Shown here one piece after another: positions 1 to 6,068 of a stretch of DNA of 9,337 bases (its first letter is position 1; every line of letters begins with the position of its first letter). A program made the translations under genes and the position numbers. Under the pieces are notes generated by a model that was given only the letters and a program-made list of their open reading frames with translations, was not told the origin of the DNA and did no database searches. Source of the DNA: a bacterium UBP12_UBA5184 (GTDB lineage: Bacteria > Vulcanimicrobiota > Vulcanimicrobiia > Vulcanimicrobiales > Vulcanimicrobiaceae); contig DHWK01000079.1 of the NCBI GenBank assembly GCA_002413145.1, forward strand, positions 597-9,933. The letters are read 5' to 3'.

Positions 1-1586
1 CGGATGTGCTGGCCGACGATCATCCCTTCGTACACGTTGATGCCGTCCCCGACGAAGAAGCGTCCGCGCGCTTCGAGTCCGACCATCGCGTAGGCGGTCG
101 TCGTCCCGGTATCGCTTGCGACCAGCGCGCCGAAGGCGCGTCCCGGAATCTCGCCGCTCCAGGGCTGATGATCGTAGTAAGTGTGCGACATGATGGCCGT
201 ACCGCGCGACAGCGTCAGCAGTTCGCCGCGCAGTCCGAAGATGGCGCGCGTCGGCATGGTGTACTCGAGCCGCCGCGAGGTGCCGATCACGATCATGTTC
301 GACATGACCGCCTTCCGCTTGCCGAGCGCCTCGATGACCGAGCCGGCGTGATCTTCGTGGACGTCGATCACGACGTACTCGACCGGTTCGTACTTGACGC
401 CCTTGCGCTCGGTGAGAATGACCTGCGGTTTGGAGACCGCCATTTCGTAACCTTCGCGGCGCATCGTCTCGATCAAGATCGAAAGATGCAGCTCGCCCCG
501 CCCGCGCACTTCAAAGGTGTCGGCGCTCTCGGTATCGGCGACGCGTAGCGCCACGTTGGACTCGAGCTCGCGGTGCAGCCTTTCGCGGATCTGGCGCGAC
601 GTCAGATAGCGGCCTTCTTTGCCGGCGAAGGGTGAGGCGTTGACGATGAACGACATCGAAACCGTCGGCTCGTCGACGGCGATCGCGGTGATGCCCTCCG
701 GCGAATTCGCGTCGGCAATCGTGTCGCCGATGTTGAGACCCTCGATACCCGAGACGCAGACGATGTCGCCGGCCGTCGCCTCCTCGACCTCGATCCGTTC
801 GAGGCCCGCGAACGTCAGAAGCGTCGTCAGCCGCAAGCCGGACTCGAGCGTACCGTCGCGGGAGACTTTGGCAATCGGCGAGTTGATCTTCGAGGATCCG
901 CGAAAGACCCGGCCGATCCCGATCCGTCCGACGTATTTGTTGTGATCGATCGCGGAGACGAGCATTTGAAAGGGGCCGTCTTCGGCCGGCGCTTCGGGGA
1001 TGCGTTCCGCGATCGTCTCGAAGAGCGGCTCGAGGTCGTTGCCTTCGTCAACCAGCTCGCGCTTGGCGATGCCGGCTTTGGCATTGGTGTAGACGACGGC
1101 AAAATCCGCTTGCTCGTCGCTCGCTCCCAGCTCGATGAAAAGATCGAACGTTTGGTTGACGACGACTTCGGCGCGCGCGTCCTTTCGGTCGATCTTGTTG
1201 ATGACGACGATCGCGCGCAGGTCGAGTTCGAGCGCTTTGCGCAACACGAAGCGCGTCTGCGGCATGACGCCCTCGGCGGCATCGACGAGCAAGAGTACGC
1301 CCTGAACCATCTGCAGCACGCGCTCGACCTCGCCGCCGAAATCGGCGTGCCCCGGCGTGTCGACGATGTTGAACTTGATGTCGCCATGCTTGATCGCGGT
1401 GTTCTTGGCCAAAATCGTGATGCCGCGCTCGCGCTCGAGCGGGTTCGAGTCCATGACGCGAGTTGCGATGGCCTGACCCTCTCGAAAGACGCCGCTTTGT
1501 TTGAGCATGGCATCGACCAGCGTCGTCTTGCCGTGATCGACGTGGGCGATGATCGCGATGTTTCGGAGGTCGGGACGCGTTTTCAC
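1..1586 (-). CDS. typA: TypA/BipA ribosome-associated translational GTPase (3' end cut by window edge)
   Basis: Translational GTPase of the EF-G-like family that binds the ribosome and supports 50S assembly and stress or cold growth (family knowledge). About 528 residues are visible of a usual 600-615. The reading frame is open to the window edge, so only the C-terminal part is missing. The G domain is intact: G1 AHVDHGKTT at residues 14-22, an ERERGITI switch I segment, G3 DTPGH at 76-80 and G4 NKID at 130-133. The last visible residues include VYEGMIVGQH, matching the TypA C-terminal region. The start is GTG at 1586, preceded by GGAAGA; it puts LRNIAIIAHVDHGKTT three residues later than in E. 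coli TypA. It is the last gene of the minus-strand block, 54 bases after uppS, and has its own TATAAT just upstream. Identity is very secure. Confidence 0.96.
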   Translation of the reverse strand, partial: MKTRPDLRNIAIIAHVDHGKTTLVDAMLKQSGVFREGQAIATRVMDSNPLERERGITILAKNTAIKHGDIKFNIVDTPGHADFGGEVERVLQMVQGVLLLVDAAEGVMPQTRFVLRKALELDLRAIVVINKIDRKDARAEVVVNQTFDLFIELGASDEQADFAVVYTNAKAGIAKRELVDEGNDLEPLFETIAERIPEAPAEDGPFQMLVSAIDHNKYVGRIGIGRVFRGSSKINSPIAKVSRDGTLESGLRLTTLLTFAGLERIEVEEATAGDIVCVSGIEGLNIGDTIADANSPEGITAIAVDEPTVSMSFIVNASPFAGKEGRYLTSRQIRERLHRELESNVALRVADTESADTFEVRGRGELHLSILIETMRREGYEMAVSKPQVILTERKGVKYEPVEYVVIDVHEDHAGSVIEALGKRKAVMSNMIVIGTSRRLEYTMPTRAIFGLRGELLTLSRGTAIMSHTYYDHQPWSGEIPGRAFGALVASDTGTTTAYAMVGLEARGRFFVGDGINVYEGMIVGQHI

Positions 1587-1595
1587 AGTTCTTCC

Positions 1596-1601
1596 ATTAT
1601 A
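1596..1601 (-). promoter_or_regulatory. Consensus -10 hexamer (TATAAT) immediately upstream of typA
   Basis: On the minus strand a perfect TATAAT ends 9 bases before the typA GTG, in otherwise very G+C-rich DNA. No convincing -35 box is seen at 16-18 bp spacing. If it is a real -10 element, transcription would begin within a few bases of the start codon and the mRNA would be leaderless or nearly so. The same bases also contain ATG GAA GAA CTG TGA, a four-codon reading frame whose stop overlaps the typA GTG. Promoter function is inferred from the motif alone. Confidence 0.4.
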
Positions 1602-1640
1602 ACACGCGGCGCCGTCGCCTCGCTGCGCCTTAGGGCGGCG

Positions 1641-2369
1641 CTAGGTTCCGAAGCGGCGTTGGCGCATCGAAAACGACCCCAAAGCCTTGGCCAGCATAGC
1701 GGCATCGAAGTCGGGCCAGAGGACCGGCGTCGCCCACAGTTCGGTGTACGCGCTTTGATATAACAGGAAGTTCGAGAGCCGCAATTCCCCGCCGGTGCGG
1801 ATCATGAGATCCGGATCGGGGAGGGCCGCCGTGTAGAGGTAGCGCGAGAGCGTCGCATCGTCGATGCTTGCCGGCATGAGTCGGCCGGCTGCGACATCGC
1901 GCGCCAGCGCGCGCATCGCGTCCCCGAGTTCGCGCCGGGCTCCGTAATTGATCGCGAGGTTGAGCGCGAGGCCGTCGCTCGCGGCGGTCGTCGCGACCAG
2001 GCTCCGAAACGCGTCGCGCGTCGGCGCGGGCAACGCGTCGATTCGCCCGAGCAGCCCGACGCGGACGTTTTCGCCGGCGAGCGCTTCGCCTTGGCGCAGC
2101 GCGAAGGCTCGCAGCAACTCCATCAGCAGCGCGATCTCGCTCGGCTCGCGGCGCCAATTCTCTTCGGAGAACGCGAAGACGGTCAGGTTTTCGACGCCGA
2201 TACGCGCCGCGGCACGCGTGATCTGCCGCAGCGTTTGCGCGCCGGCCCGGTGTCCTTCGATCGCCGGCAGGCCGCGCTCGTGAGCCCAGCGGCGGTTGCC
2301 GTCCATGATGATCGCGACGTGGCGGGCGAGTTTGGGAGTCTCGCCGCCGGCGGCGGCGCGCGCGATCAC
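1641..2369 (-). CDS. uppS: Isoprenyl transferase / undecaprenyl diphosphate synthase (cis-prenyltransferase)
   Basis: Makes the C55 (or similar) cis-polyprenyl diphosphate lipid carrier for cell-wall synthesis from farnesyl-PP and isopentenyl-PP; cytoplasmic or membrane-associated. The 242 residues are close to the family norm. Signature motifs are in order: MDGNRRWA at 22-29 with catalytic Asp23, GHRAGA at 39-44, FAFSEENWRR at 65-74, NYG at 141-143, and the IPP-binding region with Arg191, Arg197 and SNFLLYQ at 199-205, followed by the metal-binding Glu210 and VLWPDF. The C-terminal RQRRFG is also typical. The start is GTG at 2369, overlapping the TGA of the upstream regulator gene by four bases (GTGA), which suggests translational coupling. 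I see no strong Shine-Dalgarno. Product chain length cannot be read from sequence. In many bacteria uppS sits with cdsA/dxr/frr; that context is absent here. Confidence 0.95.
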   Translation of the reverse strand: MIARAAAGGETPKLARHVAIIMDGNRRWAHERGLPAIEGHRAGAQTLRQITRAAARIGVENLTVFAFSEENWRREPSEIALLMELLRAFALRQGEALAGENVRVGLLGRIDALPAPTRDAFRSLVATTAASDGLALNLAINYGARRELGDAMRALARDVAAGRLMPASIDDATLSRYLYTAALPDPDLMIRTGGELRLSNFLLYQSAYTELWATPVLWPDFDAAMLAKALGSFSMRQRRFGT

Positions 2370-2734
2370 GATGACGCAGCCAGTCGCATTTTCGCACGGG
2401 AAGGTTGCCGTTCGCCTTCGACCGAGTGGACCGCCCGGACGACCGCTTCCAGTTCGTCGACGTACGCGAGAAAGCGCGCCCGCCCGGAGGCCGTGATGCG
2501 CACCGTCGTCGTCGGTCGTCCTTTCCCGCGCACCCGCGAGAGCGTGACGATGCCGGTGGCGGCGAGCGCGTGCAGATGACGATTCAAGTTGCCGTCGGTG
2601 AGCGCGCAGGCTTCTTGCAGCGCGGTAAAGCTCATCCCGTCGGCGTTACCGACCAAACACGTGCAGACCGCAAGCCGGCCGCGCTCGTGGAAGATGCGCT
2701 CGAGGCCCTCGTACGCAAACTGCGCGGATTTCAT
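2366..2734 (-). CDS. Winged-helix transcriptional regulator (MarR/ArsR-like, HTH_34 type)
   Basis: A 122-residue single-domain DNA-binding protein. The segment HERGRLAVCTCLVG (16-29), then SFTALQEACALTDGNLNRHL (35-54) and GIVTLSRVRGKGRPTTTVRI (61-80), is the pattern of the winged-helix family PF13601. The recognition helix lies around LTDGNLNRHLHAL and the wing is the GKGRPTTT hairpin. A helical tail at 85-105 probably dimerises. No ligand-binding or metal-sensing cysteine pair is clear, although Cys24 and Cys26 lie close together. It overlaps the start of uppS by four bases, and its own ATG overlaps the stop of the membrane-protein gene (ATGA). Proteins of this family are often encoded next to a small membrane protein, as here; a partner or sensor relationship is inferred. 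The 17-bp dyad upstream of the pair is a candidate binding site. Confidence 0.85.
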   Translation of the reverse strand: MKSAQFAYEGLERIFHERGRLAVCTCLVGNADGMSFTALQEACALTDGNLNRHLHALAATGIVTLSRVRGKGRPTTTVRITASGRARFLAYVDELEAVVRAVHSVEGERQPSRAKMRLAASS

Positions 2735-3342
2735 CGCGCATCTCGATCCGCGCTAGGCTGCGCGCGCACGATCGCACCGATCGCGATCTGTCCGCCACCG
2801 AAGGCGAGCGGCATGACCCACCACGAGAGCGGGTCGATTCCCGGAAGCAGGAAAAGCGCCGTCGCGAGGGCGCCGAACGCCACCGCGACGTAGACGACGT
2901 CCCGCGGCACCATCGCCCGCGAGGAGAACAGTCCGAGCGCGTAGGCCGCGCACCACATCCCGGGCAGAAGATCGAAGAGGCCACGCATCACCAGCGCGAG
3001 CGTGATGATCGCCCCGGCGGCGATCGCCGGCAAGATGCTCATACCGACCGTTCGCATCTGCGCGTCGGCTTGCCGGCCGCGCCGGCGTGCCCGCCATGCG
3101 AGGATCGCGCCGTAGTTGAAAACGAGCGCTATCGCCAGGCAGCCGAACCACAGCGCGAGGTAGGTGTGGTCGTCGGACGCCGAGGCCGGGTGCGGGACCG
3201 TCGCGTACTGTACGCCGCCGGCCAGGATCGCAACGAAGCCGCTGGCGATCGCGGCTCCGCCCGAATAGCCGTCGAAACGCTGGACGGTCGCGAGTCGGCC
3301 GCGCACCTCGGCTAGGTCCGCCATCGCTTGCCGGAGTTGCAT
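2731..3342 (-). CDS. Multi-pass integral membrane protein of unknown function
   Basis: The 203 residues include an N-terminal soluble helix (1-27, Leu/Arg/Glu-rich, possibly a short coiled coil). Five to six hydrophobic segments follow, near 28-48, 61-83, 103-120, 125-143, 148-167 and 173-193. The basic loop WRARRRGRQ at 83-91 would sit on the cytoplasmic side by the positive-inside rule. I do not recognise a named family and see no catalytic motif. It starts 25 bases after dtd stops and overlaps the regulator gene by four bases (ATGA), so the two are probably translated together. The membrane protein may be the target of, or signal source for, that regulator; this is inferred from context only. 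No good Shine-Dalgarno precedes the ATG at 3342, but a perfect dyad does. Confidence 0.75.
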   Translation of the reverse strand: MQLRQAMADLAEVRGRLATVQRFDGYSGGAAIASGFVAILAGGVQYATVPHPASASDDHTYLALWFGCLAIALVFNYGAILAWRARRRGRQADAQMRTVGMSILPAIAAGAIITLALVMRGLFDLLPGMWCAAYALGLFSSRAMVPRDVVYVAVAFGALATALFLLPGIDPLSWWVMPLAFGGGQIAIGAIVRAQPSADRDAR

Positions 3343-3351
3343 CGGGGCTAG

Positions 3352-3368
3352 ACTTTGCGAGGCAAAGT
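3352..3368. promoter_or_regulatory. Perfect 17-bp dyad between dtd and the membrane-protein gene; candidate operator
   Basis: ACTTTGC-GAG-GCAAAGT is a perfect 7-bp inverted repeat around a 3-base centre. It begins at the last base of the dtd stop codon and ends 10 bases before the membrane-protein ATG. It is A/T-richer than its surroundings. No T-run follows on either strand, so it is not an intrinsic terminator. Its size suits a dimeric winged-helix protein, and such a protein is encoded two genes on. The operator role is inferred. Confidence 0.45.
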
Positions 3369-3835
3369 TACGGCTCCTGCCGGTTTTTGCGGATCTGGGC
3401 GCTGTCGATGAGGATCGTGACCGGACCGTCGTTGACCGACGAGACCGACATCGTCGCGCCGAATTCGCCGGTTGCGACGGTCGCCCCGAGCGCGCGCAAT
3501 TCGGCGACGAGCGCCTCGTAGAGCGCCCGGCCTAATTCGGACGGCGCCGCGCCGGTGAACGAAGGGCGGCGTCCTTTGCGAACGTCGCCCAGCAACGTGA
3601 ATTGGGAGACGACGAGAACCTCGCCGCCGACGTCGGCCAGCGAGCGGTTCATCGCGCCGGCGGCGTCGCGGAAGATGCGCAAGTCGTAGACTTTCTTCGC
3701 GACGTAGCGCACGTCGTCGAGCGTGTCGCCGACCGCGATGCCGAGCAGGATCAGCAAGCCGCCGCCGATCCCGGCGGCGACGCGTCCCTCGATTTCGACG
3801 TGGGCCTTGCTGACGCGGGTGACGACGGCTCTCAT
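3368..3835 (-). CDS. dtd: D-aminoacyl-tRNA deacylase
   Basis: Hydrolyses the ester bond of D-aminoacyl-tRNAs (and glycyl-tRNA-Ala) to protect translation; a cytoplasmic homodimer. The 155 residues (usual about 145-150) begin MRAVVTRVSKAHVEIEG and contain SQFTL at 77-81 and NDGPVT at 135-140. The Gly-cisPro pair of the cross-subunit chirality filter is Gly137-Pro138, the same numbering as E. coli DTD. KGRRPSF at 87-93 is also characteristic. The start is ATG at 3835. The frame stays open further upstream, but nothing before the ATG resembles the family. The last ten residues (about QIRKNRQEP) extend past the usual end. It is the first gene of the minus-strand block and is divergent from hpaE across 82 bases. 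Its product is unrelated to aromatic breakdown, so the shared promoter region may be coincidental. Confidence 0.96.
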   Translation of the reverse strand: MRAVVTRVSKAHVEIEGRVAAGIGGGLLILLGIAVGDTLDDVRYVAKKVYDLRIFRDAAGAMNRSLADVGGEVLVVSQFTLLGDVRKGRRPSFTGAAPSELGRALYEALVAELRALGATVATGEFGATMSVSSVNDGPVTILIDSAQIRKNRQEP

Positions 3836-3859
3836 CGCGGCCGGTTTCGCGCTTCGGCT

Positions 3860-3899
3860 CGGGCGCTCCGGGCCGGGCGGCCCAGGAACGGAGCGCTCG
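3860..3899. promoter_or_regulatory. Imperfect inverted repeat in the dtd/hpaE divergent region
   Basis: CGGGCGCTCCG (3860-3870) and CGGAGCGCTCG (3889-3899) are 11-base arms complementary except at one position (a G-T pair in RNA). They flank a G+C-rich spacer that holds GGCC...GGCC. The right arm contains the perfect palindrome GAGCGCTC, and the left arm has GGGCGCTC at a 30-bp offset, so they also read as two half-related sites on one helix face. It could be an operator for hpaE or a hairpin in the hpaE 5' leader. Chance is a real alternative in DNA this rich in G and C. Confidence 0.3.
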
Positions 3900-3905
3900 A
3901 ACGCA

Positions 3906-3910
3906 GGAGG
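3906..3910 (+). promoter_or_regulatory. Ribosome binding site fixing the hpaE GTG start
   Basis: GGAGG lies 7 bases before GTG at 3918. This is the strongest Shine-Dalgarno on the plus strand here and it decides the start. The frame is open further upstream into antisense-dtd DNA, but EKLFIGGAFV directly after the GTG is a normal aldehyde dehydrogenase N-terminus. Confidence 0.8.
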
Positions 3911-3917
3911 CGCGAGC

Positions 3918-5378
3918 GTGGAGAAGTTGTTCATCGGCGGCGCGTTCGTCGATGCCGCCGATGGGGCGACGTTCGAGACGTTCGATCCCGCGACCAACGA
4001 GCCGATCGCCCGCATCGCCGCCGGCAAGGCCGAAGACGTCAGCCGCGCGCTGGCCTCCGCGCGCCGCGCCTTCGACGAGGGACCGTGGCCGCGCGCGACC
4101 ATCAAGCAGCGCGCCGGCCTCTTGCGGAAGCTCGCCGGGCTGTTGCTCGAGAATGCCGATGCGCTCGCTCGGCTCGAATCGCGCGACGCCGGCAAACCGT
4201 TCCGCGAGACGGCGGAACGTGACGTCCCACGCGCCGCCGACAATTGTGCCTTTTTCGCCTCGGCGATCGAGCAACGCGAAGGGCCGGCGTTCTTCGATCG
4301 CTGCTCCTTCCTCGGAAAAGAGCGCGAAATCGCGAGCCTGGTTCGCCAGGAGCCGGTCGGCGTTTGCGCGCTGTTGACGCCGTGGAATTCGCCCCTGATG
4401 CAGGCGACCTGGAAGATCGCGCCGGCGATTGCGACCGGCAACACCTGCGTCCTCAAGCCCTCCGAGCTGACGCCGCTCTCGACGCTCAAGCTGGCCGAAC
4501 TGTGCAGTCAAGCCGGCGTTCCGGACGGCGTCGTCAACGTGGTGACCGGTTTCGGACCCGACGCCGGCGCGCCGCTGGTCGCCGATCCGCGCGTGAATGC
4601 GATCGCATTCACCGGTAGCGAAGCGACCGGGATTGCGATCAACGTGGCGGCGGCGAAGACGCTCAAGAAAGTCACGCTCGAGATGGGCGGGAAGTCGGCC
4701 AACGTCGTCTGCGACGACGCCGATCTCGAGACGGCGATCGAAGGCAGCGTCCTGGCGATGTTCCGGCACAGCGGACAAGTCTGCCTGGCGGGGACGCGCC
4801 TCTACGTCCAAGCCGGTATCTTCGATCGCTTCGTCGAGCGCTATCTGGCGCGAGTCAACGCACTGCGCGTCGGCGATCCGCAGGCGAAGGACTCCGATCT
4901 CGGACCGCTCATCTCGCCGCAGCACCGCGAGCGCGTCGAAGCGTTCGTCGCACGTGCCGAGGAAGAAGGGACGACGGCGCTGCTGCGCGGGAGCCGTCCC
5001 GAGAACGGGGTCCTGGCGCGCGGCAACTACTTGAGCCCGACGGTCTTTGCGCCCGAGCGCGACGATCAGGCGATCGCGCGCGAGGAAGTGTTTGGCCCCG
5101 TGCTCTCGCTCTTTCGGTTCAAGTCGCTCGCCGAAGTCATCTTGCGAGCGAACGACTCTCGCTACGGCCTGTCGTCGTACATTTGGACGCGCGACATCGC
5201 TACCGGGCTACGTTTCGCCGAAGGGATCCGCGCCGGGATGTGCTGGATCAACGGATATTTCTTGCGCGACCTGCGCCAGCCGTTCGGCGGAATGAAATAC
5301 AGCGGTCTGGGCCGCGAGGGAGGCCGCTGGTCGCTCGATTTTTTCACGGAACCCAAACTCGTTTGCATCGCCTACTAA
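3918..5378 (+). CDS. hpaE: 5-carboxymethyl-2-hydroxymuconate semialdehyde dehydrogenase (HpaE-type ALDH)
   Basis: NAD(P)-dependent aldehyde dehydrogenase, predicted to oxidise the meta-cleavage product 5-carboxymethyl-2-hydroxymuconate semialdehyde in the homoprotocatechuate branch of 4-hydroxyphenylacetate degradation. The 486 residues compare with about 488 for E. coli HpaE. The ALDH catalytic set is complete: TPWNSP with Asn157 (oxyanion), FTGSEATG cofactor loop near 233-240, Glu255 in LEMGGK, nucleophile Cys289 in GQVCLAGTR, and EEVFGPV in the C-terminal half. RDLRQPFGGMKYSGLGREGG near the C-terminus is characteristic of HpaE and related semialdehyde dehydrogenases. The start is GTG with a strong Shine-Dalgarno. 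hpaF follows 18 bases after the stop and encodes the next pathway enzyme, which supports this substrate over 2-hydroxymuconate semialdehyde or betaine aldehyde. The substrate is inferred from similarity and neighbourhood; ALDH class membership is certain. Confidence 0.88.
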   Translation: MEKLFIGGAFVDAADGATFETFDPATNEPIARIAAGKAEDVSRALASARRAFDEGPWPRATIKQRAGLLRKLAGLLLENADALARLESRDAGKPFRETAERDVPRAADNCAFFASAIEQREGPAFFDRCSFLGKEREIASLVRQEPVGVCALLTPWNSPLMQATWKIAPAIATGNTCVLKPSELTPLSTLKLAELCSQAGVPDGVVNVVTGFGPDAGAPLVADPRVNAIAFTGSEATGIAINVAAAKTLKKVTLEMGGKSANVVCDDADLETAIEGSVLAMFRHSGQVCLAGTRLYVQAGIFDRFVERYLARVNALRVGDPQAKDSDLGPLISPQHRERVEAFVARAEEEGTTALLRGSRPENGVLARGNYLSPTVFAPERDDQAIAREEVFGPVLSLFRFKSLAEVILRANDSRYGLSSYIWTRDIATGLRFAEGIRAGMCWINGYFLRDLRQPFGGMKYSGLGREGGRWSLDFFTEPKLVCIAY

Positions 5379-5396
5379 AGACCGGGAGCGCATCGC

Positions 5397-5804
5397 ATGC
5401 CGCATATAATCATCGAGTCGTCCGAGAACGTTCGCGCTCGCTGCCGGATCGGGGACCTCGTCAAAGCGGTGCACCGCGCCGCGCTCGAAACCGGCGCCTT
5501 CCCGATCGGCGGCACGCGGACGCGGCTGATCGAATATCCCGTCGATCGCTACCAAATCGGCGACGGCGCTGAGAACAACGCGTTCGTTGCCCTGACGGTG
5601 CGCATCGGTCAGGGCCGCGATCTCGAGACGAAACGGCGCATCGGCCAGGCGATCTTCGATGCGGCGTGTCGCTGTTTAGACGAAGCCTACCGAACGTCAC
5701 CGCTCGCGATCTCGCTCGAAGTCCAGGAAATCGACGGCGCGCTAAACTTCCGGCAAAACAATCTGCACCAGTCCGTCGCAGAGCGTCCCGGACGTCGGGC
5801 CTGA
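5397..5804 (+). CDS. hpaF: 5-carboxymethyl-2-hydroxymuconate delta-isomerase
   Basis: Tautomerase-superfamily enzyme that converts 5-carboxymethyl-2-hydroxymuconate (the HpaE product) to 5-oxo-pent-3-ene-1,2,5-tricarboxylate, ready for decarboxylation. The 135 residues compare with about 126 in E. coli. The N-terminus MPHIIIE gives the catalytic N-terminal proline after Met removal. GGTRTR at 38-43 carries the arginines expected near the active site, AFVALTVRIGQGR at 62-74 matches the family core, and NFRQNN at 117-122 is the conserved C-terminal motif (NFKQNN in E. coli). The last 10 or so residues, Arg/Glu-rich, are an extension. ATG at 5397 is preceded by GGGAG at 5384-5388, 8 bases away. 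It is probably cotranscribed with hpaE. No other hpa gene (ring dioxygenase, decarboxylase, hydratase, aldolase, hpaR) is in the window. Confidence 0.92.
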   Translation: MPHIIIESSENVRARCRIGDLVKAVHRAALETGAFPIGGTRTRLIEYPVDRYQIGDGAENNAFVALTVRIGQGRDLETKRRIGQAIFDAACRCLDEAYRTSPLAISLEVQEIDGALNFRQNNLHQSVAERPGRRA

Positions 5805-5809
5805 GCCTT

Positions 5810-5836
5810 TTGGACTTTTCGTCCGACGGGTAAGAT
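5810..5836 (+). promoter_or_regulatory. Possible promoter placing the metallothionein start at the 5' end of its mRNA
   Basis: TTGGAC (5810-5815) and TAAGAT (5831-5836) are separated by 15 bp, with the -10-like box ending exactly 6 bases before the ATG at 5843. A TANNNT box at that distance is the arrangement found at leaderless genes in several high-G+C phyla. No Shine-Dalgarno precedes this ATG, which is consistent. The spacing is short and the -35 match poor, so confidence is low. Confidence 0.3.
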
Positions 5837-5842
5837 TCCGGC

Positions 5843-6025
5843 ATGCCGACTGAAACAAGCGAGTGCGCCCACGACATTTGCCAGTGCATGGTGATCTCCG
5901 AAGCCGGCCCGGAAACCGGAAACGAACCGTCGGAAGCGTTTTGCAGCGAGCACTGCCGGCGGCACGAGGACGACGAGGAAGAGACGGCCTGCGCCTGCGG
6001 CCACCCGCCCTGCGATCAGCCCTAA
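5843..6025 (+). CDS. Small Cys/His-rich metallothionein (SmtA/BmtA family)
   Basis: A 60-residue acidic protein with eight cysteines (8, 13, 15, 34, 38, 50, 52, 57) and four histidines (10, 37, 41, 54), predicted to bind zinc or other thiophilic metals in a cluster. It lines up with cyanobacterial SmtA: CAHDICQC (8-15) against CACEPCLC, FCSEHC (33-38) against YCSEAC, His41 against the zinc-binding His40, and CGHPPC (52-57) against CGHTGC. Two ligands differ: the second Cys of the first motif is His10, and the final Cys after CGHxxC is absent. Cys50 is extra and may compensate. Family placement comes from my own comparison and is fairly secure given the three matching motifs in order. It lies 38 bases after hpaF and 43 before the metE-like gene. 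There is no clear Shine-Dalgarno; a TANNNT box lies 6 bases before the ATG. No SmtB/ArsR repressor gene is adjacent. Confidence 0.8.
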   Translation: MPTETSECAHDICQCMVISEAGPETGNEPSEAFCSEHCRRHEDDEEETACACGHPPCDQP

Positions 6026-6068
6026 AGAACGCAGATAGGGTTCCGTCGGCGAAGGCGAATCCACCGGG

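Noticed and set aside
1602..1641. Possible intrinsic terminator after uppS
   Set aside because: GCGCC and GGCGC (1625-1629 and 1637-1641) can pair, but the stem is only 5 bp and no U-run follows on the minus strand.
942..1763. Long open frame on the plus strand across typA and the uppS end
   Set aside because: It is the antisense of typA and reads as acidic low-information sequence with no family motif. G+C-rich genes commonly leave such open shadow frames.
3723..3917. A longer hpaE start within the dtd antisense region
   Set aside because: The extra 65 residues match no aldehyde dehydrogenase N-terminus and would lie wholly over dtd and its upstream gap, while GTG at 3918 has GGAGG 7 bases before it.
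3836..4925. Minus-strand open frames running through hpaE into dtd
   Set aside because: Only the last 155 residues from the ATG at 3835 resemble a protein family (Dtd). The rest is antisense to hpaE, whose catalytic motifs are complete on the plus strand.
5794..5827. Hairpin between hpaF and the metallothionein gene
   Set aside because: GTCGG/CCGAC and GGAC/GTCC stems are short, mutually exclusive and lack a T-run; at this G+C they are expected by chance.
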